Of a DNA stretch of 64,000 nt, positions 1 to 6,617 are shown piece after piece. The stretch's first letter is position 1, and the number at the start of each line of letters is the position of its first letter. A program made the translations under genes and the position numbers. The stretch is from NCBI RefSeq assembly GCF_900091595.1, contig NZ_FMCW01000028.1, forward strand, positions 56,333 through 120,332, given 5' to 3'. This DNA comes from Micromonospora haikouensis (GTDB taxonomy: Bacteria; Actinomycetota; Actinomycetes; Mycobacteriales; Micromonosporaceae). A model generated the notes under the pieces. The model was not told where the DNA came from, ran no database searches, and saw only the letters and a program-made list of their open reading frames with translations.

Positions 1-231
1 CGACGGCGCAGAGCCGGTGAACTCCACGCTGGACGCGCTCGTCGCCTGCGCGGAGGCGTACCTGGCGGCCCGCGTCGAGGCCGACGCGCTGCCCGACGAC
101 GCCGACGACGACCTCGAGGCGGTCGGCGAGCGGCTCACCGACCGGTTCCGACAGCTCGACCCGGCGTCGGTCGCCACGAGAACCGCTTCTGGTCGGTGGC
201 CGCCGAGGAACTCGGCTACGGGATGACCTGA
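1..231 (+). pseudogene. SUKH-4-like immunity protein, C-terminal part, frameshifted and cut by the window edge
   Basis: The reading frame is open from the left edge and carries an acidic helical stretch (AERLTDRF-like, then RQLDPASVA) typical of the C-terminal end of SUKH-4-type immunity proteins. At about position 178 the frame is lost. The family ending continues in another frame as ENRFWSVAAEELGYGMT followed by TGA at 229-231, where homologues read on as FWS..EE. A one-base indel therefore breaks the gene, or the assembly has an error there. SUKH proteins neutralise polymorphic or contact-dependent toxins, and the toxin partner would lie upstream, outside the window. The family call is from memory of the C-terminal pattern; the frame change is seen directly. 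Confidence 0.55.
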
Positions 232-302
232 CGGGTCGACCTCCCCCGGCGGCAACCCGGTCTGCCGGGTCGGCGATCTGACGGGTCGGCGCTTCCTGGT
301 CG

Positions 303-935
303 CTACGCCCCGGGCGCGTCGACCATCGCCTCGTACCGGTCACCGGCGTCGCTGACCGGGCGGTAGTCCTCGTCGGCCGCCAGTCGGTGCAGCGCCTCCA
401 GCAGCCCGTCGGCCTCCGGCAGGTCGAGCGCCTGCCGCAGCCGCGCCCGTTCCGCGTCCAGCTCCGGCCAGTCCTCGCGGATCTCCTCGTCGGCGCGGGC
501 CAGCCACTCCCGCAGCCGCGCGCCGCCATCGTCGCCGTACGGGACCGACGTCGCGTCGTGGACGCTGGAGAGCCCGACGACGAGGGAGAGCGCGGCGCGC
601 AGGTCGGTCGCGATCAACCCGCCCTCGCCCTCCGAGCCGACGTACAGCACGGGCCGGGCGACGCCGTCGCCGTTGTCGTCGCCGTTGTCGTCGCCCACCA
701 GCATGAAGGCCCCGCCCGAGGCGTCCCCGGCGATCATCTCCAGGGGCTCGCCGTTGGGCAGGTGCACCGCCTCGGGCGGCCCGTCGGCGGCCCGGTCCAG
801 GTCGAAGTCGAACCGGCGCAGCAGGTCGACGATCCACGCCTCACCGGCGATCCGCCCCAGCAGCAGACTCTTGGCCCCTGCGGCCCGCTCGCCCCCTGCG
901 CCCTCCTTGGCCCCTGCGGCCCGCTCGTCACCCAC
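303..935 (-). CDS. Hypothetical protein, immunity-like (SUKH-associated)
   Basis: A 210-residue acidic soluble protein with a GTG start and no signal peptide or membrane segment. The centre carries GGAFMLVGD, then RPVLYVGSEGEGGLIA, a pattern I associate with uncharacterised actinobacterial proteins beside SUKH/SMI1 immunity genes. The C-terminal half is helical. The N-terminus holds a duplicated ERAAGAK segment encoded by two near-identical DNA copies 36 bp apart (about 871-927), so the true start may lie further in and the first 22 residues may not be conserved. It follows a broken SUKH-4-like gene on the other strand, which supports an immunity role. No catalytic motif is visible and the function is inferred. 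Confidence 0.5.
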   Translation of the reverse strand: MGDERAAGAKEGAGGERAAGAKSLLLGRIAGEAWIVDLLRRFDFDLDRAADGPPEAVHLPNGEPLEMIAGDASGGAFMLVGDDNGDDNGDGVARPVLYVGSEGEGGLIATDLRAALSLVVGLSSVHDATSVPYGDDGGARLREWLARADEEIREDWPELDAERARLRQALDLPEADGLLEALHRLAADEDYRPVSDAGDRYEAMVDAPGA

Positions 936-1008
936 CCCGCGACGCTACCCCACCCCTCAGGCCCCCTCCCTCGCTCCTCCGCTCGCCCCGCTCACCCCGC
1001 TCGCCCCC

Positions 1009-1080
1009 GCGATCTTGCACTTGTGGCCCCCTGTTCGCCCGTTATCACCGTTATGCGGGGGCCGAAACTGCAAGATCGCG
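1009..1080. repeat. Dispersed palindrome, family B copy 1
   Basis: An 11-bp perfect inverted repeat (GCGATCTTGCA at 1009-1019, TGCAAGATCGC at 1069-1079) encloses a second GGCCCCC/GGGGGCC stem. A second copy with the same arms and inner stem lies at 37578-37647. It sits just past the 3' end of the minus-strand pentapeptide gene, so it could act as its terminator, although no T-tract follows. Confidence 0.75.
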
Positions 1081-1145
1081 GAGAGCGGGGGCGCAGGCGG
1101 GGCGCGGGATTCAGGAGAACGGGGGGCGCGGGCGGGGCGCGGGAG

Positions 1146-2906
1146 TCAGGAGGGGGTGGGGGTGGGGGTGGGGGTGGGGGTGGGGGTGGGGAGGTCGTGG
1201 GTGGCGTGGAAGACGACCGCGCCGAGGACCTCCGCCGGGGCGCGGAACCTGTCGAGGCGCGCGTCGGCGAAGGTGACGTCGCCGTGGAACGAGGCGCGCC
1301 CCTCCGGGCCGCCGAGCCGGAACACCGCGCCCTGGAACGTGGACCCGTCGAAGCGGGTGACCCCGTGGAACTGGGCGGCCGTGAAGTCGGCGTAGTCCAC
1401 CGCGCACCCGCTGAGGTCGAGGTCGACGAGGGTCGCGCCGGACAGCGACAGGCTCATGCCCGCCCAGTGCACCGCCCCGGAAGCCGGCCCGCCCGGCCCA
1501 TCCGGCCCATCCGGCCCATCCGGCCCATCCGGCTCGTTCGGCTCGTTCGGCTCGTTCGGCCCGCCCGGCTCATCCGGCCCGCCCGGCCCGTTCCGCTCGT
1601 CGGGCCTGCCCGAACCGCCCGGCTCACCCGGGGCACCGGCCCCCTGGCGCAGGCGTGCGGCGAGGAGTCGCTGGGCGGCGCGGCGCAGCTCCACCTCGCC
1701 GGCCTGCCCGGCGGTCAGCTCGCCGGTCACGGGGAACGGCAGCGGGGCGCGCAGGTAGCCGCAGACGGCGTCCACCACCCGCTGGCGCAGCTCCGGTCGC
1801 GCGTCGCCCAACTCGCCGAGGACGCGCAGGCCGACCCGACGCACCTCGGGATCGCCATCGGCGAGCTGGCGGGCGTACGGCGCGACGGAGCCGTCGGGCA
1901 CGAGCACCGCCGCGCCGCCCGGGGCGGCCGGTCCCTGTGCGCCGGACGGCCCCTGCGGACCGTCCGGTTCGTTCGCGTCGTCCGGGCCGAGTTCCGACGT
2001 CCAGCCGAGGGGCCAGCACATCGGCTCGTCGTCGGCCGAGCCGGCCCACCGGGCGTCGGTGAGGTCCACGGCTGGCTGGTCCAGGTGCACAGGCCCACCG
2101 AACCACGCCCCCCCGAAGGTCGCCTCCGCGCCGAAGCGCGCCTTGTAGAACCAGGCCGGGCCGGCGAAGCGGGCCCGGTGGAACGAAGCCGGGCCGACGA
2201 AGCGGGCCCCGTCACCGCCTTCGGTCCACTCCTGGTAGTCGCCCATCAGCACCGCCACCGGCCAGCCGGGGTCGTCCTCGTTCGGCTCGTCCCACTCAGC
2301 GGGCCGGACCTCCTCGATGGTGTCCCAGGCCGGGTCGTCCTCCCAGAACTCCTCCTCGCCGCGCCCGAACCAGGCCAGCCCGCCGAACGCCGCGCCCGCG
2401 AAGCTCGCCGGCCCCCGGAACCGGGCCCGCCCGAACACGGCGTCGGCGGCGAAGTGCGCCTCGTCGAAGCGGGCAGCTCCGTGGAAGAGCGCGCGAGCGA
2501 AGATCGCGTCGCGGGCGAACCGGGCCCCGGCGAAGGAGGTCGTCCCGAGGAAACGGGCGTCGTCGAACCGGGCCCCGGCCAGCACGCAGCCGCCCAGGTC
2601 GGCGTCGACGAGGGTCGCCCCGGCCAGGTCGACGCCGACGGCTGACGCACCCGCGTCGGGCCGGAGCAGCCCGGCGAGCACGCGCCCCGCCACCCGCCGC
2701 CCGTCGGCGTCCAGGTTGGCAGGACCGTCAGCCGGCGTACGCAGGTATGCGCACACCGCGTCGGCGGCATGCTGCCGCAGGTCGGGGTGGGCCGCGCCAA
2801 CCTCGGCGAGCCGCCGCAGGGCGGCCTCCCGCTGCCCACCCGCCGCAGCCAGCACCTGCCGGCCGGCCGCCCGGCACTCCTCGACGCCCGCCGCATCGTC
2901 CACCAC
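1146..2906 (-). CDS. Two-module pentapeptide-repeat protein
   Basis: About 586 residues. The GTG at 2906 is preceded by a strong GGAGGGGG ribosome-binding site, so the longer upstream reading is unlikely. Module 1 has a helical cap (HPDLRQHAADAVCAYLRTP, near residues 40-90) and then dozens of A(R/D)F-type pentapeptides (ARFDDARF, ARFARDAIFARALF) expected to fold as a right-handed quadrilateral beta-helix. After an insert, module 2 repeats the cap (RPELRQRVVDAVCGYLRAP) and further pentapeptides. A low-complexity Pro/Glu/Asn/Gly linker and a (Pro-Thr)6 tail flank the second module. The cap-plus-pentapeptide layout is common in Actinobacteria and usually has no known function. Some pentapeptide proteins mimic DNA and protect gyrase, but nothing here shows that. 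Confidence 0.8.
   Translation of the reverse strand: MVDDAAGVEECRAAGRQVLAAAGGQREAALRRLAEVGAAHPDLRQHAADAVCAYLRTPADGPANLDADGRRVAGRVLAGLLRPDAGASAVGVDLAGATLVDADLGGCVLAGARFDDARFLGTTSFAGARFARDAIFARALFHGAARFDEAHFAADAVFGRARFRGPASFAGAAFGGLAWFGRGEEEFWEDDPAWDTIEEVRPAEWDEPNEDDPGWPVAVLMGDYQEWTEGGDGARFVGPASFHRARFAGPAWFYKARFGAEATFGGAWFGGPVHLDQPAVDLTDARWAGSADDEPMCWPLGWTSELGPDDANEPDGPQGPSGAQGPAAPGGAAVLVPDGSVAPYARQLADGDPEVRRVGLRVLGELGDARPELRQRVVDAVCGYLRAPLPFPVTGELTAGQAGEVELRRAAQRLLAARLRQGAGAPGEPGGSGRPDERNGPGGPDEPGGPNEPNEPNEPDGPDGPDGPDGPGGPASGAVHWAGMSLSLSGATLVDLDLSGCAVDYADFTAAQFHGVTRFDGSTFQGAVFRLGGPEGRASFHGDVTFADARLDRFRAPAEVLGAVVFHATHDLPTPTPTPTPTPTPS
1152..1191. repeat. Hexanucleotide microsatellite (GGGGGT)6
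   Basis: Six perfect GGGGGT units plus GGGG lie at the 3' end of the pentapeptide gene. On the coding strand they encode a (Pro-Thr)6-Ser tail. Loss or gain of one unit changes the protein by two residues without a frameshift. Confidence 0.85.
1495..1557. repeat. Nonanucleotide tandem repeats in the pentapeptide gene
   Basis: Four units of GGCCCATCC are followed by three units of GGCTCGTTC. On the coding strand they give repeating NEP and DGP tripeptides in the inter-module linker. The units are in frame, so the linker length can vary by slippage. Confidence 0.85.
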
Positions 2907-3126
2907 GTGACCCCCTCCACACCCGACGGCCGCCACGCGCACCGGCCACGACGCCGGGCCGGCCCCGACACGCCGGCGCAGGATAGCCGCAACGACCGAC
3001 ACCGGCGGGGGCACTGGGGAATCGGGACCTGCGCCCCGCCCGCCGGCACACGGTCGGGTCGAGAGTCGATGTCGGGCAAAGGTCGTGCTCGATCAGGGCA
3101 AGTGCGGAGGCCACCGGGCTTCGCGG

Positions 3127-4311
3127 TCACCGGGACAGGCCGACCAGCGTCGCCAGCCGCGCCACGCCGGCCGGCGCCGGGCGTGCCGACGCGACCTCGG
3201 CGAGCACCGTACGCGCCACCGGCCGGCACCGGACCTCGGCCGGCGCGACGCCGTCCGCGTCGACCAGCACCCGCCCGGCCCCACCCGGGTCGCCAACCCG
3301 GAGGTACGCCCGCGCGGCGTCCACCAGATACGCCGCGCGATACTCGGCCGGCAGCAGCCGCCAAGCGTCCCGCCGTACCACCTGCTCGTGCCGGACCACG
3401 GCCGCCCGGGCGTCGCCCAGCTCGACCGCCGCCACCACCTCGGCCAGCTCGACGGTGACCGGCCCGAAGCCGGTGCGGTGCGGGTCGTCGGCGGCGACCC
3501 GGGCGGCGACCTCGGCGGCCCGGCCGGTCAGCTCCCCGGCGCGGTGGGCGTCGCCGCAGCCGGCGGCGGCGAGGGCGGCCTGGAGCAGCAGGGTCCCGTG
3601 CACCGCCGTCGCCGCTGGCCCCGCCGGCGACGTCTCCGGCCCGGGTGGAGGCGCGGACGCGATGCGGTGCGCGGCGGCCAGCGCCGCCACCAGCGCCAGC
3701 CGGTCGTACCCGAGCGCGCGCAGCGCCTGGGCTGCCGAGATGGTCGCCGCCCCGGCCAGCACGCGGTCGCCGCCGGCTGCGGCCACCGCCCGGTCGGCGG
3801 CCAGCCAGCCGAGGTCGGCCTCGCCGAGCTTCACCAGCACCGACGACGCGATCCGGTACGCCTGCACCAGCAGCTCCGGCTCCGCCGACCGCACGCCCTG
3901 TGCGGCGTGCAGCAGCCTCGGCAGCAGGCGTATCACCTGGTCATACCGCGCGTGCTGGTACGTCAGCCAGGCGTGCCCCACGTGCCGACCCGTCTCCGCC
4001 ACGGACCCCGTCGGGTGCGGCACGTCGTAGCGGGCGAGGGCCGCCCGGATCCCGTCGACCCCGTCCAGCCGGCCGGCCCCGGTCGACGGCGTCGTACGGC
4101 GCTCGCCGAGCAGCACCAGCGGGTCGACCCGCAGCACCTCGGCGACCTCCTGGATCACCGCGTACCGGTCCAGTGCGCGCACGCCCCGCTCGACCTTGTC
4201 CACCCAGCTCTTCGACCGGCCGAGCCGGTCGGCAAGCATCTGCTGGGTCAGCCGCCGCCGCGCCCGCCACCGGGCAACCCGACGACCGATCGGCTCGTCA
4301 CCGCTGGTCAC
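3127..4311 (-). CDS. XRE-family helix-turn-helix regulator with helical-repeat domain
   Basis: 394 residues. Residues about 10-65 form a Cro/C1-type helix-turn-helix (TQQMLADRLGRSKSWVDKVE). The rest is a long alanine-rich helical region resembling the TPR-like ligand or partner-binding domains of actinobacterial XRE regulators. The GTG start overlaps the end of a 54-residue ORF by 14 nt, implying translational coupling. It faces two GntR genes across a divergent intergenic region. Such regulators often sense small molecules or peptides, but the ligand here is unknown. Confidence 0.8.
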   Translation of the reverse strand: MTSGDEPIGRRVARWRARRRLTQQMLADRLGRSKSWVDKVERGVRALDRYAVIQEVAEVLRVDPLVLLGERRTTPSTGAGRLDGVDGIRAALARYDVPHPTGSVAETGRHVGHAWLTYQHARYDQVIRLLPRLLHAAQGVRSAEPELLVQAYRIASSVLVKLGEADLGWLAADRAVAAAGGDRVLAGAATISAAQALRALGYDRLALVAALAAAHRIASAPPPGPETSPAGPAATAVHGTLLLQAALAAAGCGDAHRAGELTGRAAEVAARVAADDPHRTGFGPVTVELAEVVAAVELGDARAAVVRHEQVVRRDAWRLLPAEYRAAYLVDAARAYLRVGDPGGAGRVLVDADGVAPAEVRCRPVARTVLAEVASARPAPAGVARLATLVGLSR

Positions 4312-4462
4312 GCCGCCACCGCCGGTCGGGGACCGCCCGCGTGGTCTCCTCCACGGGTACGCGCTCCGCCTCGGCCACGGCGAGCAGCCGCTGCCTGGCC
4401 GCCTCCCGCTCGGCCTCCTCGATCCGCTCGCCTCGGCTCACCGTAGGTTCGTCACCACGCAT
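4298..4462 (-). CDS. Small charged protein (54 aa) coupled to the XRE regulator
   Basis: The ORF starts at ATG 4462 behind GGAGG (spacing 5) and ends in a TGA inside the start region of the regulator. It encodes a highly charged helix (RGERIEEAEREAARQRLLAV) with an Arg-rich tail and no signal or membrane segment. The overlap and good ribosome-binding site suggest a real first cistron of the regulator operon. Function is unknown; it could be a small partner of the regulator or a translational coupler. Confidence 0.5.
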   Translation of the reverse strand: MRGDEPTVSRGERIEEAEREAARQRLLAVAEAERVPVEETTRAVPDRRWRRDQR

Positions 4463-4585
4463 GGGTGCCTCCGTCAGGGCGGCGCATCAGGGGCTTCGAT
4501 GGCGGCAGATCACGCTGCTGGGGCTGGTACCACTTCCATCTGGACATACCGCTCCTTGCTGAGCATCCATCCTGGCGCAGCCCAC

Positions 4586-4610
4586 TCTACTGACAGAGTA
4601 GACAGAGTAA
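4586..4610. promoter_or_regulatory. Candidate operator in the divergent XRE/GntR region
   Basis: TCTACT and AGTAGA form a perfect 6-bp inverted repeat with a 5-nt spacer at 4586-4602. ACAGAGTA then occurs twice in tandem (4593-4600 and 4602-4609). It lies between the divergent regulator and GntR genes, where an autoregulatory site would be expected. Binding is inferred only. Confidence 0.4.
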
Positions 4611-4672
4611 GCACTGCTGCAAGAAGTGACATACTGGACATGGTCATCGGTGCACACTGATCTACTAGGGTG

Positions 4673-4909
4673 ATGAGCGGCTACATCCCGACCTTCCGAG
4701 TCGTCATCAACGACATCAGGAAGTCGATCGCCTCGGGGCAACTCAAGGAGGGAGACAAGCTCCCCTCCCTACCGGAACTCGCGGAGAAGTACGATTGCTC
4801 CATCGGCACGGTAAGACGCGCGATCGAGCATCTTCAAATCACCGGGGAGCTTCAGGGCCGCCAAGGCAAGGGAACCTACGTGACCGGAAGAATGCCGGAG
4901 GAATCCTGA
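4673..4909 (+). CDS. Minimal GntR-type winged-helix protein (78 aa)
   Basis: Almost the whole protein is one GntR winged helix-turn-helix (LPSLPELAEKYDCSIGTVRR, then the wing GRQGKGTYVTG). The C-terminal effector domain of normal GntR regulators (about 150 residues) is absent. ATG 4673 is chosen; GTG 4670 is directly adjacent. No Shine-Dalgarno sequence is visible, and a TCTACT -10-like box ends about 6 nt upstream, so the mRNA may be leaderless. A second minimal GntR gene follows 86 nt downstream, then a Nudix hydrolase. DNA-binding-only GntR proteins of this kind occur in actinobacterial accessory regions. Its codon use looks less GC-biased than its neighbours. Confidence 0.75.
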   Translation: MSGYIPTFRVVINDIRKSIASGQLKEGDKLPSLPELAEKYDCSIGTVRRAIEHLQITGELQGRQGKGTYVTGRMPEES

Positions 4910-4995
4910 CCTCCTCGCCTGAATACGACGGCGCGAACCGGCAGGGCGACCGACCGAGTCGGGTCCGAAAAGCCGCCCGCGTTAAGGTCCGGCAC

Positions 4996-5229
4996 ATGGT
5001 TGACGAGATGTCCCCGGTGGCGTTCTACGTACAGCTCGCAGAACTTCTGACCAAGGAGATCGAGGCAGGCAAACTCAAGCCGCGCCAGCCTCTGCCGAGC
5101 GAGAGCCACCTTCAACAGCAGTACGGAGTCAGCCGGGGAACCGTTCGGGCCGCCATCCGGCTGCTCCGCGATCGCGGCATGGTCGTGACGTTCACCGGAC
5201 GCGGCACCTATGTCGTCGATCGCCCCTGA
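4996..5229 (+). CDS. Second minimal GntR-type winged-helix protein (77 aa)
   Basis: A single GntR winged helix (LPSESHLQQQYGVSRGTVRA, wing FTGRGTYVVD) with no effector domain. ATG 4996 was chosen because the open frame upstream overlaps the preceding GntR gene out of register and shows no homology; AAGG lies upstream. The two GntR proteins share layout but differ clearly in sequence, so they are a divergent pair rather than a recent duplication. They could heterodimerise or bind tandem half-sites. Both point towards the Nudix gene. Confidence 0.75.
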   Translation: MVDEMSPVAFYVQLAELLTKEIEAGKLKPRQPLPSESHLQQQYGVSRGTVRAAIRLLRDRGMVVTFTGRGTYVVDRP

Positions 5230-5319
5230 CACCAGCACCAAGCCGAACGGAATCGCGGCTCCGAGGAGCGCTCGGGTAGCCCGGTCCAAGATCGGGAGCT
5301 GTCGGCTAGCGTCACCAAG

Positions 5320-5835
5320 GTGACCTGGACGGAGCCCGCCACCTGGTACGCCAACCTGCCCGCCTTCTACGCCGCCACAGCCGCTTTCATCACCGACTCC
5401 GCGGGCAACATACTGCTGGTCAAGCCCACCTATCGCGATCACTGGGCCTTCCCTGGCGGGTATCTGGAAGATGGAGAGTTCCCGCATGTGGGATGCGCCC
5501 GGGAAGTCCAAGAGGAGTTGGGCGTTTCCGTAACGGTGGGAACTCTCCTCGTCGTGGACTGGGCTTCCCCTGCCGGCGAACGGCCACGCTCCCTCATTCA
5601 CTTCACCTTCGATTGCGGGATCCTCAGCGACCAGAGCGACTTCGACCTACCCAGGCAAGAACTGGAAGACGTTGCCTTCTTCCCGCCCGGCGAGGCTGAG
5701 CAGCGCCTCCCGGACAGCGTTTCCCCACGGATAGCTGCGGCTGCCGGAGCGCGAATCAGGCTAACCCCGGTCTACCTCACCGATGGGCATGCTCCTCGCC
5801 ATCAGTCCCCAGGGTGGGAAGCACGGGAAGCATGA
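5320..5835 (+). CDS. Nudix hydrolase
   Basis: 171 residues with a complete Nudix box (GYLEDGE, then REVQEELGV, matching Gx5Ex7REUxEExGU), preceded by the usual WAFPGG strand. The enzyme should hydrolyse a nucleoside diphosphate linked to another group, with Mg2+ held by the box glutamates. The substrate cannot be read from sequence. It lies 90 nt after the second GntR gene, probably in the same transcript, which is a common actinobacterial pairing. The GTG start gives a normal Nudix N-terminus (FYAATAAFITD strand). The last 25 residues look unconserved. Confidence 0.9.
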   Translation: MTWTEPATWYANLPAFYAATAAFITDSAGNILLVKPTYRDHWAFPGGYLEDGEFPHVGCAREVQEELGVSVTVGTLLVVDWASPAGERPRSLIHFTFDCGILSDQSDFDLPRQELEDVAFFPPGEAEQRLPDSVSPRIAAAAGARIRLTPVYLTDGHAPRHQSPGWEAREA

Positions 5836-5956
5836 AGCCCAGTGTTGTGCCATGCGCTCCCGAGGGCACCCTCGGGCGGAGCCGTGCCGGCGTTCGTGCA
5901 GCGACTCTGCGGGGGTTCTGCCCGGCGTCCTGCGGTCGAACGGCTACGTTGGCCGC

Positions 5957-6307
5957 GTGGAAGCCACGCCGATCCGCGCCGCCCGGCGGTACCAGAGCCG
6001 ACCGGGTCGCTGCGCCGTGGTCGTCGATGATCTCGCTGCTCTGGTCGGGCCGACCCACAGCGGCGTTGAGCTGCCGCACCGCCTGCTGTGGCGTCCTGAC
6101 CGACAGGTAGACCTTGATCAGGAGTGGGCACTCACCGCGATGTACGAGACCGTCCTGACCGAGGCGGTTCGGGTTGACGAGCTGTCCGCCTGGCTGGACG
6201 GCCCGACGCTGATCCGGGTGTGGAACGATCTCTACCTGCCGCGTGGTGTGCGCCGCGCGTGGGAGGAGCGTCACCCGGTGCTGCGCCAGGTCGCGCGCGC
6301 CGCCTGA
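5957..6307 (+). CDS. Hypothetical protein (116 aa)
   Basis: GTG 5957 is chosen because upstream in-frame sequence is low quality. The C-terminal half (MYETVLTEAVRVDELSAWLD, then LYLPRGVRRAWEERHPVLR) resembles short actinobacterial proteins seen in plasmid or integrative-element regions. I recall the PRGVRRAWEERHP motif but no function. There is no membrane segment. It may be the last gene of the GntR-GntR-Nudix unit and is followed by the palindrome at 6433. Confidence 0.5.
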   Translation: MEATPIRAARRYQSRPGRCAVVVDDLAALVGPTHSGVELPHRLLWRPDRQVDLDQEWALTAMYETVLTEAVRVDELSAWLDGPTLIRVWNDLYLPRGVRRAWEERHPVLRQVARAA

Positions 6308-6432
6308 TGCCCGATCCCGAACACACCGAGATTGCGCGCGTCGCCCTCGCTGTAGCCAGCAACACGAGTTCACTCCCGACGTAGTGCGGCTCCCGCAACG
6401 CTTCGCCGCCTGGCCCCGTCAAGCCCAGCGCA

Positions 6433-6490
6433 GTGATCAAGAGAAAAGCGTCAGAGTTGATCTCGACGATGACGCTTTCCTCTTGATCAC
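6433..6490. repeat. Dispersed palindrome, family C copy 1
   Basis: GTGATCAAGAG is matched by CTCTTGATCAC at the other end, with inner AAAGCGTCA/TGACGCTTT arms. A second copy in inverted orientation lies at 36425-36484 with most positions identical. This copy sits between two convergent genes and could terminate either. The rest of the gap 6308-6617 holds only this element and the next palindrome. Confidence 0.75.
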
Positions 6491-6533
6491 GAGGGCGGGC
6501 GGGCCCGGCCACCGAGGAGGCGCAGGCGGGGCA

Positions 6534-6596
6534 TGATCGTCTGCTGGTTATGGAGAACTTGTCCGGCGTGTCGTCTCACAAATCAGCAGACGATCA
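6534..6596 (-). terminator. Palindrome downstream of treZ
   Basis: A perfect 13-bp inverted repeat (TGATCGTCTGCTG at 6534-6546, CAGCAGACGATCA at 6584-6596) lies 22 nt past the treZ stop. The 37-nt loop is long and no T-run follows, so this may be a mobile palindrome rather than a classical terminator. Confidence 0.5.
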
Positions 6597-6617
6597 CGCC
6601 GACCAGCCCCGCTCCCC

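Noticed and set aside
1152..1191. CRISPR or minisatellite array
   Set aside because: Units are 6 bp and contiguous with no spacers, inside a coding region.
387..2645. A long plus-strand open frame (about 750 codons)
   Set aside because: It is the high-GC shadow of the minus-strand pentapeptide gene and shows no protein-like pattern; the minus strand has domains and a ribosome-binding site.
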